Below, one piece after another: positions 50,265 through 59,924 of a stretch of DNA of 64,000 nucleotides (position 1 is its first letter; every line of letters starts with the position of its first letter). The translations under genes and the position numbers were made by a program. The stretch comes from Rhodoblastus acidophilus. GTDB taxonomy: Bacteria > Pseudomonadota > Alphaproteobacteria > Rhizobiales > Beijerinckiaceae. Below the pieces are notes generated by a model. It was given only the letters and a program-made list of their open reading frames with translations, was not told where the DNA came from and ran no database searches. Where the stretch lies: positions 124,001 through 188,000 of the forward strand of contig NZ_JAOQNX010000004.1 in NCBI RefSeq assembly GCF_025961575.1, given 5' to 3'.

Positions 50265-51074
50265 ATGTCCGATATTTTGCGCAAGATCGAAGCCTATAAG
50301 CGCACCGAGATTTCCGAGGCCAAAGTCCGTGTGCCCCTGGCCACGCTGGAGCGGAAATTGCGCGAAGCCGATCCGCCGCGCGGTTTTGTGCGCGCGCTGC
50401 GCGACAAGGTTTCGGCCGGACTGCCCGCCCTGATCGCCGAAGTGAAGAAGGCCAGCCCCTCCAAGGGTTTGATACGCGCCGATTTCGATCCGCCGACACT
50501 GGCGCGCGCCTATGAGGACAATGGCGCCGCTTGCATCTCGGTGCTCACCGACGGGCCGTCCTTTCAGGGCAAGCTCGAAGACTTGACCGCCGCCCGCGCC
50601 GCCGTGCGCCTTCCAGTGATCCGCAAGGATTTTTTGTTCGATCCCTATCAGGTCTATCAGGCGCGCGCCGCCGGCGCCGATTGCATCCTGATCATCATGG
50701 CCTGCGTCAACGACCGCGAGGCCAAGGCCCTGAACGCCGCCGCCCATGACCTGAACATGGACGTGCTGGCCGAAGCCCATGACGAGGCCGAACTCGACCG
50801 GGCGCTGGCGCTCGAAACCCCACTGGTGGGCATCAACAACCGCAATCTGCGCGATTTCTCCGTCTCGCTCGAACGGAGCGAACAGCTTTGCCCGCGCATC
50901 CCCAAGGAAAAGCTGGCGGTGGCGGAAAGCGGCATCCATGCCCATGAGGATATTTTGCGGCTGCGCAAGGCGGGCGTGAACGTGTTTTTGGTCGGCGAGA
51001 CCCTGATGCGTCAGGCCGATGTCGGCGCCGCCACCCGCGACCTGCTCAACGGCGCGGTCAAGCAATCGGCATGA
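50265..51074 (+). CDS. trpC: Indole-3-glycerol phosphate synthase
   Basis: The 269-aa TIM barrel shows [38 protein letters not shown] and AESGI. ATG 50265 with GAGGAAA is chosen over 50235. It overlaps moaC by 4 bp. Confidence 0.97.
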   Translation: MSDILRKIEAYKRTEISEAKVRVPLATLERKLREADPPRGFVRALRDKVSAGLPALIAEVKKASPSKGLIRADFDPPTLARAYEDNGAACISVLTDGPSFQGKLEDLTAARAAVRLPVIRKDFLFDPYQVYQARAAGADCILIIMACVNDREAKALNAAAHDLNMDVLAEAHDEAELDRALALETPLVGINNRNLRDFSVSLERSEQLCPRIPKEKLAVAESGIHAHEDILRLRKAGVNVFLVGETLMRQADVGAATRDLLNGAVKQSA

Positions 51075-51556
51075 GCGCCCCGAAACTCACCCACCTCAAC
51101 GAGGCGGGCGAGGCGCGCATGGTCGATGTCTCCGACAAGGCGCGCACCGCCCGAGAGGCGGTGGCAGAGGGCTGCGTGGTCATGGCGCCGGAAACGCTGG
51201 ACCTGTGCCTGTCCGGTCAGGCGAAGAAGGGCGATGTGTTCGCCACCGCCCGCATCGCCGGGATTTTCGCCGCCAAAAAGACCCATCAACTGATCCCGCT
51301 CTGCCATCCGCTGCTGTTGTCCAAGGTCGAGGTGGATGTGGCGGCGGACGCGTCTTTGCCGGGCCTGCGCGTGACGGCGCGGGCGAAAGTGCTGGGGGAA
51401 ACCGGGGTGGAGATGGAGGCGCTGACGGCGGTCTCGGTCGCCTGCCTGACCATCTACGACATGCTCAAGGCCGCCGACCGCGCCATGCGCATCGAAGCTG
51501 TGCAATTGCTGTTGAAAAGCGGTGGAAAGTCTGGGGATTACCGCCGCCAAAGTTGA
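51071..51556 (+). CDS. moaC: Cyclic pyranopterin monophosphate synthase MoaC
   Basis: Second step of molybdenum cofactor synthesis. The 161-aa product has [13 protein letters not shown] and [20 protein letters not shown]. Its ATG overlaps the trpC stop, so Trp and Moco genes share an operon. Confidence 0.97.
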   Translation: MSAPKLTHLNEAGEARMVDVSDKARTAREAVAEGCVVMAPETLDLCLSGQAKKGDVFATARIAGIFAAKKTHQLIPLCHPLLLSKVEVDVAADASLPGLRVTARAKVLGETGVEMEALTAVSVACLTIYDMLKAADRAMRIEAVQLLLKSGGKSGDYRRQS

Positions 51557-51576
51557 ACCGGACTTTTGCGGGGGCC

Positions 51577-51685
51577 GTCATGGACGGGCGTGTCCCGGCC
51601 ATCCACGCGGAAAAACAGCGCGAAATATCAGTCGCTTCGGTCTCTCGGCCCGGCGTGGATGCCTGGCGCAAGGCCGGGCATGACG
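51577..51685. repeat. REP pair, copy D, between moaC and moeA
   Basis: GTCATGGACGGGCGTGTCCC on the left and an inverted CGTGGATGCCTGGCGCAAGG arm on the right, more diverged than the other copies. It lies inside an operon. Confidence 0.85.
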
Positions 51686-51700
51686 TCCGTGGGTCTATTC

Positions 51701-52912
51701 ATGTCCGAAAAAAAACCTCTGCTCTCCGTTGAAGACGCGCTCGCCGCCATTTTGGCCACGGCAAAGCCGCTGGGCGTGGAGGAGGTTCCGCTCGCCCAAA
51801 CCTTCGGCCGGACGCTGGCGCGCGATCTGGTGGCGCTGCGCACCCAGCCGCCGAAAAACCTGTCCGCCATGGACGGCTACGCCCTGCGCGCCGCGGATGT
51901 CGGCAGAGCTCTGACAGTGATCGGCGAATCCTCGGCCGGCGCGGGTTTTGCTGGCGTTTGCGGCCCCGGCGAGGCGGTGCGGATTTTTACCGGCGCGCCG
52001 TTGCCTCAGGGGGCTGACAGCGTGCTGGTCCAGGAAGATGCGACCCGCGACGGCGATCTTGTCTCCGCGCGCACCGCCGTGTCGCTGGGAAAAAATGTCC
52101 GTGTCGCCGGCGTCGATTTCCACGAGGGCGAGACCATTTTGCCGGCGGGACGGCGGCTCACCCCCGCCGATGTCGCCTTCGCCGCTTCCGCCGACCACCC
52201 GATCCTTCCGGTCGCGCGCCGCCCGAAAATCGCGGTGCTGTCCACCGGCGACGAACTGGTTCCGCCCGGTGAACAACGCGGGCCGGATCAGATCGTCGCC
52301 TCCAACGCCTATGCTGTGCTCGGCCTGATCGCGGCCTGCGGCGGCGAGGCGATCGATCTCGGCGTGACCCCCGACCAGCCCGAAGCCATCGAGGCCGCCA
52401 TCCGCAATGCGCTGGCGATGAACATCGACGTGCTCGTCACCATCGGCGGCGCCTCGGTCGGCGACCGCGATTTCGTGCGCGGCGCGCTGTCGCGCGAAGG
52501 CATGGCGCTGGAATTCTGGAAGATCAACATGAAGCCGGGCAAGCCGCTGATTCACGGCCATATCGGCGCAACAAAAGTGCTGGGCCTGCCGGGCAATCCG
52601 GTTTCGGCGGTGGTCTGCGGCGAGCTTTTTCTCAAACCGCTGATCCGGGCGCTGTGCGGCGAACCCGCTGGGCACAGGCTCGACCCCGCCGTGGCGGGCG
52701 CCGATCTCAAGGCCAATGGCCCGCGCCGCGAATATATGCGCGCGACGCTCGCCTGGGGCGAGGACGGCCGTCTGGTCGCCACGCCGCAAAAGGATCAGGA
52801 TTCCTCGCTGAATTCGGTGCTGGCGCGCTCGCATGCGCTCATCCTGCGCGAGGCGAACGCCCCGGCCGTTGCGCGGGGCGCCGAGCTGCGCGTGCTGCGG
52901 CTTACGGAATAA
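51701..52912 (+). CDS. moeA: Molybdopterin molybdenumtransferase MoeA
   Basis: Inserts molybdate into adenylated molybdopterin. The 403-aa product has NLSAMDGYALR, VLSTGDEL, GGASVGDRDF and KVLGLPGNPVSA. ATG 51701 lies just past the REP element; the frame open from 51566 runs through the REP and is not used. Confidence 0.96.
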   Translation: MSEKKPLLSVEDALAAILATAKPLGVEEVPLAQTFGRTLARDLVALRTQPPKNLSAMDGYALRAADVGRALTVIGESSAGAGFAGVCGPGEAVRIFTGAPLPQGADSVLVQEDATRDGDLVSARTAVSLGKNVRVAGVDFHEGETILPAGRRLTPADVAFAASADHPILPVARRPKIAVLSTGDELVPPGEQRGPDQIVASNAYAVLGLIAACGGEAIDLGVTPDQPEAIEAAIRNALAMNIDVLVTIGGASVGDRDFVRGALSREGMALEFWKINMKPGKPLIHGHIGATKVLGLPGNPVSAVVCGELFLKPLIRALCGEPAGHRLDPAVAGADLKANGPRREYMRATLAWGEDGRLVATPQKDQDSSLNSVLARSHALILREANAPAVARGAELRVLRLTE

Positions 52913-53609
52913 AGTCCAGTCGCAGGAAAGCGACGCGGAAGGTCGCCGTGAACGGACCGGGACGGCCGAGCGCTTTTCGCAAGGCGTGAGCGGGCAGGGG
53001 GCGGCTGCCGGGGGCGGCGCGGTGGGCGCCGGATTTTTTCAGGCTCTTGGCGAAGGCGCGCGCGCTGTCGAAACGCGCGGGAAAATCGACGATTTCGCAA
53101 TCGCCGCCGAAATCTTGCGGCGGAAACGGCCAGAGCGAATCCTGCAAGCCGGAGGCGCGCAAAAACTCCCGCCACTCGTGCAGCGAGCCCTCGACCGGCG
53201 TCGCCACATGCAGCGCGCCGCCGGGCGCCAGCAAACCGCGCCAGCTCTGCAAAACCTGGTTCGGATCGTTCAGCCAATGCAGCGCCATGCTCGACAGGAT
53301 CAGGTCGTAGCGCGCGGCGGTTGAAAAAAACGCGGCGTCGGCGCGGATCGTCTCGACGGATGGAAACTTGGCTTTCAGCCGCGCCAGCATGTTGGGCGCG
53401 GCGTCGAGCGCGCAGACTTGCGCGTCCGGCCATTTCCCGTGCGCAAAACCGGTGACGTGGCCGGTGCCCGCGCCGATGTCGAGGATTTTTGCAGGGGCGC
53501 CGTCGGCGCGCGCGACCAGAGCGCGCGCCACCTCGCTTTGGACTTGCGTCCAGGCGTCATAGCTCTCCGCCGCCGCATCGAACGCGGCGATAATGTCGTC
53601 ACCCGCCAT
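52902..53609 (-). CDS. bioC: Malonyl-ACP O-methyltransferase BioC
   Basis: SAM-dependent methyltransferase that caps malonyl-ACP so that fatty-acid synthase can build pimeloyl. The 235-aa protein shows AAAESYDAWTQVQ near the start, the SAM motif AKILDIGAGTGHVT, ALDAAPNML and LSSMALHWLNDP, all BioC-like. It overlaps the bioH-like gene by 11 bp. Confidence 0.88.
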   Translation of the reverse strand: MAGDDIIAAFDAAAESYDAWTQVQSEVARALVARADGAPAKILDIGAGTGHVTGFAHGKWPDAQVCALDAAPNMLARLKAKFPSVETIRADAAFFSTAARYDLILSSMALHWLNDPNQVLQSWRGLLAPGGALHVATPVEGSLHEWREFLRASGLQDSLWPFPPQDFGGDCEIVDFPARFDSARAFAKSLKKSGAHRAAPGSRPLPAHALRKALGRPGPFTATFRVAFLRLDFIP

Positions 53610-54357
53610 GGCGGCTTAAAAAATCCCTCAGTTTTTCGGCGCAGAAGGCCGGCGCGGTCCAGGGCAGACCGTGCCCACCCGTCGCGCTGACAAAAAGTTC
53701 GCCGCCGCTTTGCGCCAATTCGCGCGCGGCGTCCAGCGGAACGAGCGGGTCGTCTTCGGCCGCGAGAACGAGCGTGGGCGGGCGCGCAGCAGAGTCTGCC
53801 GCCGTCATTGCGAGCCAACGGGTCCGGCCTTCGGCCGGCCCGATGACAGGCTCTGCGAAGCAATCTACGCTGCGGCTTGCACGCAGGGTGGATTGTTTCG
53901 TCGCCGTCGGCTCCTCGCAATGACGGGGGATGTGTGCGTCACAGGTTTCCAGGAACGCTAGCCCTTCGGCGAGAGATTCGGGGTTTGGCGTCGAACAGGT
54001 CCCACCGCCGTGTTGCGCGCGGAACGCGTCGACACAGGCTTTGGGATCGCGCGCCAAATTTTTGCGGAGCGCGCGCAATTCTGAGGCGCGCACGCAGCCG
54101 CGTCCGTGCTCGTCCTTCACAAAACGCGAAAACGCGTTGATCGCGACCACGCCCGCCCAGTCAGCCCGTTGCGAAAAACCCCAACCCAAACCCATGGAAT
54201 GGCCGACCAGCACATCGCCGGGCGCGAAATCGGGAATGTGTTTCGGGCCGAAAAACCCCAAATCCGCGCGGACCTGCGGCCAGTCGGCGAGTTTTGGCGC
54301 GAGCGCGTCAAAACACTCCGGCGCAAAGGCCCAGCCATGGACGAAATAGAGCCTCAC
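53599..54357 (-). CDS. BioH-like pimeloyl-ACP methyl ester esterase with an in-frame repeat
   Basis: The 252-aa alpha/beta hydrolase should cleave the methyl ester after pimeloyl-ACP is made. The N-terminal LYFVHGWAFAP is followed by nucleophile Ser54 (VGHSMGLGWGF), Asp202/203 (LAAEDDPLVPL) and His229 (GGHGLPW). It differs enough from E. coli BioH that it may be another isozyme. Residues about 145-185 are encoded by an intergenic-type repeat; without them the protein would be about 211 aa. It lies between bioF and bioC with overlaps on both sides. Confidence 0.8.
   Translation of the reverse strand: MRLYFVHGWAFAPECFDALAPKLADWPQVRADLGFFGPKHIPDFAPGDVLVGHSMGLGWGFSQRADWAGVVAINAFSRFVKDEHGRGCVRASELRALRKNLARDPKACVDAFRAQHGGGTCSTPNPESLAEGLAFLETCDAHIPRHCEEPTATKQSTLRASRSVDCFAEPVIGPAEGRTRWLAMTAADSAARPPTLVLAAEDDPLVPLDAARELAQSGGELFVSATGGHGLPWTAPAFCAEKLRDFLSRHGG
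53804..53924. repeat. Palindromic repeat inside the bioH-like gene
   Basis: GTCATTGCGAGCC at the left end and CTCCTCGCAATGAC at the right end are inverted, with GAAGCAATC and GATTGTTTCGTC inside. This is the common GTCATTGCGAGC-type dispersed element, about 121 bp long. It is read as RHCEEPTATKQS...VDCFAEP...WLAMT in the protein. Confidence 0.88.
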
Positions 54358-55526
54358 CGCGCCAGGTCCAAAAGGGCGTCCGCCAGCGCCGCCACATCTT
54401 CCGCGCTATGCGCGGCGGAGAGCGAGAGGCGCAGCCGGCTGGTTCCCGGCGGCACCGTGGGCGGACGGATGGCGGCGACCAGAATCCCGCGCGCCTCCAG
54501 CTTTTTCGCCAGCGCCAGCGTTTCCGCCTCGCCGCCGATGATCACCGGCACGATCTGGGAGGCGCTGGCGCCGCACTCAAACCCGGCGCCGCGCAGTTTT
54601 GCGCGCAACCCGTCGGCAGCCGCCAGCAGCGCGGCGCGCTCGGCGGAAAGCGTGGGAACGAGGTCGAGCGCCGCGCCCATGGCGCCCATCACGGCGGGCG
54701 GCAGTCCCGTGCTGTAGACCAGCCCGCCGCAGCGGTTGACCAGAAATTCGCGCAAAATTTTGGAAAGGCCGAGATAGGAGCCGAACCCGCCCAGAGCCTT
54801 GCCGAACGTGCCCATGGCGACGTCAACCGTTTCGGAAAAATCCTCGCAAAGGCCAAACCCGCGCGAGCCGAACACGCCGGTGGCGTGGGCCTCGTCCACA
54901 TAGAGCAGGGCGTCGAAATTTTTGGCCAGCGCGCCGATGCGCGCGAGATCGGCGAGATCGCCGTCCATGCCGAACACGCTTTCGGTGATCACCACGCAAA
55001 ACTCGCCCTTGGCGGTCCGGGCCTGCAAAAGCTTTTCCAGATGGTCGCAGTCGTTGTGCTGAAAGCGCATCAACCGCGCGCCCGAGAGCTGCGCGCCTTG
55101 CAGCAGCGAATGATGCGCCAGCCGGTCGGCGAGGACGGTGACGGGCCGCCCGATCACCTCGGCGTCGGCCAGCGCCGCCACCACGGTAAGGTTGGTCTGG
55201 TAGCCCGAGGCCAGCACCAGCGCGCTCTCCTGCCGCTTGGCGGCGGCGATTTTCGCCTCCAGCTCGGAAAAGGCCGGGTGGTCGCCGGTCACCAGCCGCG
55301 ACGCCGCGACGCCCGCGCCGAATTTTTCGGCGAAATCGCGGGAGGCGGCGACGAGCGCGGGGTGCAGGCTCAAGCCCAGATAATCGTTGCCGGCAAAGTT
55401 GATGAGCGTTTTGCCGCCGCGCACAATGCGGCCGTCGGGGGCCAGCGTCGCGCTGTTCAGCCTCCGCAGCCGGTCTTGCGCAGCCCTTTGTGCGCAATAA
55501 GTCTCATAGGGATCAACTTTTGCCAT
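54354..55526 (-). CDS. bioF: 8-amino-7-oxononanoate synthase
   Basis: PLP enzyme joining pimeloyl-ACP and alanine. The 390-aa product has [26 protein letters not shown] and the PLP-Lys motif [17 protein letters not shown] 55526 gives MAKVDPYE. It diverges from bioB with a 77-bp gap and overlaps the bioH-like gene by 4 bp. Confidence 0.96.
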   Translation of the reverse strand: MAKVDPYETYCAQRAAQDRLRRLNSATLAPDGRIVRGGKTLINFAGNDYLGLSLHPALVAASRDFAEKFGAGVAASRLVTGDHPAFSELEAKIAAAKRQESALVLASGYQTNLTVVAALADAEVIGRPVTVLADRLAHHSLLQGAQLSGARLMRFQHNDCDHLEKLLQARTAKGEFCVVITESVFGMDGDLADLARIGALAKNFDALLYVDEAHATGVFGSRGFGLCEDFSETVDVAMGTFGKALGGFGSYLGLSKILREFLVNRCGGLVYSTGLPPAVMGAMGAALDLVPTLSAERAALLAAADGLRAKLRGAGFECGASASQIVPVIIGGEAETLALAKKLEARGILVAAIRPPTVPPGTSRLRLSLSAAHSAEDVAALADALLDLAR

Positions 55527-55603
55527 TATCCCGCAGTCTGATAAGAGAGCGCATCGCAAAACGCCAGCCGTCCTTGAAACGGCCGGGCCGAGACGAGACC
55601 ATC

Positions 55604-56644
55604 ATGAACGCGCAGCCGATTTTTGACGCCAAAGCCCCCGTCCGCCACGACTGGACTCTCGAGGAGATCCAGGCCCTGTTCGCCATGCCCCTGCTCGATC
55701 TGGTGCATCGCGCGCAAATGGTCCATCGTCAATATCACGATCAGACCGTGCAACTGGCGAGCCTGCTGTCGATCAAAACAGGCGGCTGCGCCGAAGACTG
55801 CCATTATTGCCCGCAGAGCGCGCATTTTTCCAAGGCCACCGGCCTCGCCAAGGAGACGCAGCTCGACGTCGATTACGTGCTGAGCCGCGCCAAAATGGCC
55901 AAGGAGGCCGGCGCCACCCGCTTCTGCATGGGCGCGGCCTGGCGCTCGGTGCGCGACGGCGCCGAATTCGACGCCGTGCTCGACATGGTGCGCGGCGTGC
56001 GCGCCATGAACATGGAGGCCTGCGTGACGCTGGGTATGCTCAAGCCCCATCAAGCCAAGCGCCTCGCCGAAGCCGGCCTGACCAGCTACAACCACAATCT
56101 CGACACCTCGCCCGAATTCTACGGCGAGATCATCACCACCCGCACCTACGAGGACCGGCTGGAGACGCTGAACCTGGTGCGCGCGGAAGGGATTGGGATT
56201 TGCTGCGGCGGAATTATCGGCATGGGCGAGAAGGAAATGGACCGCGCCTCGCTGATCCGCGAGTTGTCGAAAATGAACCCGCATCCGGACAGCGTGCCGA
56301 TCAATGCGCTTGTCGCCGTTCGCGGCACGCCGCTGGAGGGCCGCCCGCCGGTCGACGCTTTTGATATGGTGCGCATGATCGCCGTCGCCCGCATCACCAT
56401 GCCGAAGTCGCGCGTGCGCCTCTCGGCGGGCCGCTCGGAAATGAGCGCGGAAGGCCAGGCCATGTGCTTCATGGCCGGCGCCAATTCGATCTTTTACGGC
56501 GAAAAGCTGCTCACCACAGACAACAACGACGCGGCGGCGGATCGCGACCTGATCGAAAAGCTCGGACTGCGGGCAGAGGAGATCGAGGAGCGCTCGGCCC
56601 ATTTCGATCTCGACAACACCGAAGAGGTCGGGACGGGCGCCTGA
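55604..56644 (+). CDS. bioB: Biotin synthase
   Basis: Radical SAM enzyme inserting sulfur into dethiobiotin. The 346-aa product has the cluster motif [36 protein letters not shown] and [13 protein letters not shown] 55604 is the start; the longer frame overlaps the bioF region. Confidence 0.98.
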   Translation: MNAQPIFDAKAPVRHDWTLEEIQALFAMPLLDLVHRAQMVHRQYHDQTVQLASLLSIKTGGCAEDCHYCPQSAHFSKATGLAKETQLDVDYVLSRAKMAKEAGATRFCMGAAWRSVRDGAEFDAVLDMVRGVRAMNMEACVTLGMLKPHQAKRLAEAGLTSYNHNLDTSPEFYGEIITTRTYEDRLETLNLVRAEGIGICCGGIIGMGEKEMDRASLIRELSKMNPHPDSVPINALVAVRGTPLEGRPPVDAFDMVRMIAVARITMPKSRVRLSAGRSEMSAEGQAMCFMAGANSIFYGEKLLTTDNNDAAADRDLIEKLGLRAEEIEERSAHFDLDNTEEVGTGA

Positions 56645-56668
56645 GCGCGGTGCGTCGCCCGCGCGAGT

Positions 56669-56697
56669 CGTCAGCCCGGGCTCGTCCCGGGCCCACA
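56669..56697. repeat. Half copy of the REP arm after bioB
   Basis: GTCAGCCCGGGCTCGTCCCG followed by GGCCCAC: a single, diverged REP arm between bioB and bioA, both of which end here. Confidence 0.55.
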
Positions 56698-56700
56698 GAT

Positions 56701-57936
56701 TCAGCGCTTCAAAACCTCGCGGATCGCGGCCGTCAACGCGTTGAGCTGGCGCTCCTCAATGGTGAACGCCGGCGTGAGATAAACGATGTCGCCGAAGGGG
56801 CGGACCCAAAATCCCCTTTCGGCGAATTTTTCGCGCAGCGCCGGCGCGTCGACCGTTTCGAGCTGAACCGCGCCGATCGCGCCTTTCACCCGCACATCCA
56901 GCACGCCCGGCAGGGTCCGGCACGGCTCCAGCCCCTCGCGCAGCAAAAGCTCGATGGCGGCGACTTGTTTTAGGCGCGGCTCGGTCTCGAACAGGTCGAG
57001 CGAGGCGTTGGCGGCGGCGCAGGCGAGGGGATTGGCCATATAGGTCGGGCCGTGCATCAGCGCGTGCGTGGGATCGTCGGAGAGAAAGGCGTCGTAGACG
57101 TGGGGCCGCGCGATGGCTGCGGCCAGAGTGAGTGCGCCGCCGGTCAAACCTTTTCCGACGCACAGAATGTCGGGGACGACGCCAGCCTGTTCGCAGGCGA
57201 AGAATGTGCCGGTGCGGCCGAAGCCGACGAAAATTTCGTCGGCGATCAGCAGGACTTCATGCTTGCGGCAAATCTCGGCGACTTTTCGAAGCGTGGTGGC
57301 GTCGTGCATTTTCATGCCGCCGGCGCCTTGCACCAGGGGCTCGATCAGGACCGCGGCGACATTGTGCTTCTCCCGCGCCAGCAGCGCGTCAAATTCCGCC
57401 GTGCTCGCCTCGTCGACGGGCAGCTCCGCCAAAATCTGTTTGGGCAGATAATCCTTGAACAGGGCGTGCATGCTCTCGTCGGGATCGCAGACCGCCATGC
57501 AGGCCATGGTGTCGCCGTGATAGCCATAGCGGAACGACACCATGCGGCTGCGGGAAACACCGCGGTTGAGCCAATATTGCACCGCCATTTTCATCGCGAC
57601 TTCGATCGCGACCGAGCCGCTGTCGACGAAAAACACTTTTGAGAGATCGCCCGGCGCCTTGTCCGCCAGCCGTTTCGCCAATTTCAGCGCCGGTTCATGC
57701 ACGAGGCCGCCGAACATCACATGCGGCATTGTTTCGAGCTGCGCCCGCAGGGCGGCGACAATGTGCGGGTGGTTGTAGCCGTGACATGCCGTCCACCAGG
57801 AGGCGATGCCGTCGATCAGTTCGCGCCCGTCGCTCAGCGTGATCACCGAGCCGAGGGTGGAAACCGCCTGCAAAGGCTGGCGGGCGGTCTTCATCTGGGT
57901 GTAGGGAAGCCAGACGTGTTCGAGCAGATTTTCCAT
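56701..57936 (-). CDS. bioA: Adenosylmethionine-8-amino-7-oxononanoate aminotransferase
   Basis: Class III aminotransferase making DAPA. The 411-aa product begins EHVWLPYTQM, with FFVDSGSVAIEVAMKMA, LIADEIFVGFGRTG and the PLP Lys in CVGKGLTGGALTL. It starts at ATG 57936, 11 bp from the divergent bioD. Confidence 0.97.
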   Translation of the reverse strand: MENLLEHVWLPYTQMKTARQPLQAVSTLGSVITLSDGRELIDGIASWWTACHGYNHPHIVAALRAQLETMPHVMFGGLVHEPALKLAKRLADKAPGDLSKVFFVDSGSVAIEVAMKMAVQYWLNRGVSRSRMVSFRYGYHGDTMACMAVCDPDESMHALFKDYLPKQILAELPVDEASTAEFDALLAREKHNVAAVLIEPLVQGAGGMKMHDATTLRKVAEICRKHEVLLIADEIFVGFGRTGTFFACEQAGVVPDILCVGKGLTGGALTLAAAIARPHVYDAFLSDDPTHALMHGPTYMANPLACAAANASLDLFETEPRLKQVAAIELLLREGLEPCRTLPGVLDVRVKGAIGAVQLETVDAPALREKFAERGFWVRPFGDIVYLTPAFTIEERQLNALTAAIREVLKR

Positions 57937-57947
57937 AAAGGCGGCTC

Positions 57948-58619
57948 GTGAAAACTTTCTTCGTGACGTCGACCGGCACCGGCATCGGCAAAACCTTCAC
58001 CACCTGCGCGCTGATCCGGCAGGCGCGCGCGCGCGGCCTCAAGGTCGCGGCGACCAAACCGCTTATTTCCGGCTTCGACAACAATAAAATTCCGGAGAGC
58101 GACACAGGCGCCATTTTGCAGGCGCTGGGCGAGCCGCCGACGCCCGAGGCGGTCGCCCGCGTCTCGCCCTGGCGTTTTTCGGCTCCGCTCGCCCCGAACA
58201 TGGCGGCGGCGGCGGAAGGTTTGTTCGTGGACTGCGACGCCCTCTTCGCCCACAGCCGCGCCTTTCTGGCGGAGCCGGCCGATGTCAGGCTGATCGAGGG
58301 GGTGGGCGGGGTGATGGTCCCGCTGGACGATTCGAAAACCGTGCTCGACTGGATCAGCGCCTGCGGCTGTCCCGCGATTCTGGTGGTCGGCGATTATCTG
58401 GGAACGATCAGCCACACGCTCACGGCGATCGAAGTTTTGCGCGCGAGGGGCGTCCCCCTCGCCGCCGTGGTGGTGAGCGAAGGCGAGGGCAGGGAGGTTC
58501 CCTTTGTCGAGACCTGCGCTGAGCTTGGCGCGCGTCTGAAGCCGGCGCCCGTCGTGGCGCTGCCGCGCAACGGTTCGGGCGCCGAACTGGCGTCCGCCCT
58601 GGCGGGTAGCCGTCTTTAG
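57948..58619 (+). CDS. bioD: Dethiobiotin synthetase
   Basis: ATP-dependent ring closure of DAPA. The 223-aa product has the P-loop TSTGTGIGKTF, KPLISG and IEGVGGVMVPL. It has a GTG start at 57948 with a GGCGGC context. The very short bioA-bioD gap means their promoters overlap the coding starts or lie within them. Confidence 0.95.
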   Translation: MKTFFVTSTGTGIGKTFTTCALIRQARARGLKVAATKPLISGFDNNKIPESDTGAILQALGEPPTPEAVARVSPWRFSAPLAPNMAAAAEGLFVDCDALFAHSRAFLAEPADVRLIEGVGGVMVPLDDSKTVLDWISACGCPAILVVGDYLGTISHTLTAIEVLRARGVPLAAVVVSEGEGREVPFVETCAELGARLKPAPVVALPRNGSGAELASALAGSRL

Positions 58620-58822
58620 CGGTCGAAATCTCGGTCGCCGTCGGGTCTTCCGCCCTTGTTGCATTCGCCGCTCGAGGCCGCGATCGCCTGCGACGCGAGC
58701 GAGGTCGACAGCAACAGGGAGATGGCCGGCGGGGTGACCACGGAAAACCGGCCGAGCGCGGCCATGAAGGTGCGGCGGTCGGCCGCCGCAGACTCGTCGT
58801 CGCGGATTTCGGGTTCGGACAT
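58616..58822 (-). CDS. Small hypothetical protein
   Basis: The 68-aa product has a charged N-terminus, then RRTFMAALGRFSVVTPPAIS and LLLSTSLASQAIAASSG, a hydrophobic segment after an RR pair. Such short proteins recur in alphaproteobacteria without known function. GGAG precedes ATG 58822. It overlaps the bioD stop by 4 bp. Confidence 0.65.
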   Translation of the reverse strand: MSEPEIRDDESAAADRRTFMAALGRFSVVTPPAISLLLSTSLASQAIAASSGECNKGGRPDGDRDFDR

Positions 58823-59053
58823 GGCGGACTCCTGATTTAAACTTCATTTAATTCCGCGCTATTTAATAAGCGCATCAAACAGGTTTGCGCCAGGCGGGAT
58901 CGCGGTCAAACCAAAATTATTTGATAATGAATTAAATATGCATTTAATAATTTCGCCCCTGGCGCGCGCCGCGCGCCGCCTGGAACTTCATGCGCGGGCC
59001 CGCGTTGAGGGCCCACGCGTCGGTCCGGACGCCCGCGACTTGAAGGAGTTCCC

Positions 59054-59263
59054 ATGAAAACAATGGCTTTGCTGGCGGCTTTCGCGTTTGCAACCGCCCT
59101 GGTCACCACCTCCGCCCACGCCATTCCGGCGACGCCCGGCGCCTCCGCGCACAACGAGGCCCTCGTGCAGGTCAAGCACAAGAAGCACAAGAAATCGCAC
59201 AAGAAAATGGACCAGAACGAAGGCCGGTCCGATATGGGGTCCGGCGACAAGAAGGGCATGTGA
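59054..59263 (+). CDS. Small exported Lys/His-rich protein
   Basis: The 69-aa product has a signal peptide (LLAAFAFATALVTTSAHA) and a basic mature tail (KHKKHKKSHKKMDQ). GAAGGAG precedes ATG 59054. The 230 bp upstream is unusually AT-rich, with several ATTTAAT/ATTAAAT blocks. Function unknown. Confidence 0.65.
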   Translation: MKTMALLAAFAFATALVTTSAHAIPATPGASAHNEALVQVKHKKHKKSHKKMDQNEGRSDMGSGDKKGM

Positions 59264-59295
59264 ACGCGTTCCGGCTCCCCAAAACGGGAGCCGGG

Positions 59296-59922
59296 TCAGC
59301 GCACGCGCGGAAAATCGCCGTGAATAAAGCCCTGGCGCGCCGAGAGATTCATCCCGTATTCGCCGCCAAAGGTCACCTTGCCGTCCGAGAGCGAAATCAC
59401 GGCGTCGTCATGGTCGGCGAGCGTGAACTTGCCGTTCTTCGCCGGGATGAGTTCGCCGCTGTCCCGCGCCAAAAAACCGTCAGGAAATGGTTTTGGCCGG
59501 TAGGCGTCCGGCATCCAGTCGCCGTACCAGTCGAGCCAGGGTTTTCCGCCCCGCTCATAGACCAGCAGTGTGGTCTTCTCTCGGTCGAACGCCTTACCGT
59601 AATCGGTGTAAACCTTGGCCGTGCGATAGAGCCGCAGGGTTTCGGCCCGCTCCTGGAACAGAGCCACGCAGCTGCTGTTCTCGAGGCATTGCGGCGCCTC
59701 GAACAGCCAGGCGCGCTGCGAATCCTTGATGACGTCGGGAATGACGAAGGTCCGCAAGGTTTCGGCATAGGCCTTGGCGAGGTCCTCGTCGGCCTTGCCC
59801 AGCGCCGGGTCGGCGCAAATCCGTCGCTCCAGGGGCGTGCGCGCCTTGCCGCAATCGAAACTGGCGGCCTGCGCCGATTGGGCGACGGCCGCCAGCAGGA
59901 TCAGCAAGGCGGCCGTCTTCAT
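59296..59922 (-). CDS. Exported protein with LprI/DUF1311 N-terminal domain
   Basis: The 208-aa product has a signal peptide (MKTAALLILLAAVAQSAQA), then ASFDCGKARTPLERRICADP with C-x-L-like pattern and further Cys (APQCLENSSC) of the LprI-type lysozyme-inhibitor-like domain. The C-terminal 100 residues are of unknown fold. It starts 3 bp after prfB on the same strand. Confidence 0.8.
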   Translation of the reverse strand: MKTAALLILLAAVAQSAQAASFDCGKARTPLERRICADPALGKADEDLAKAYAETLRTFVIPDVIKDSQRAWLFEAPQCLENSSCVALFQERAETLRLYRTAKVYTDYGKAFDREKTTLLVYERGGKPWLDWYGDWMPDAYRPKPFPDGFLARDSGELIPAKNGKFTLADHDDAVISLSDGKVTFGGEYGMNLSARQGFIHGDFPRVR

Positions 59923-59924
59923 CG

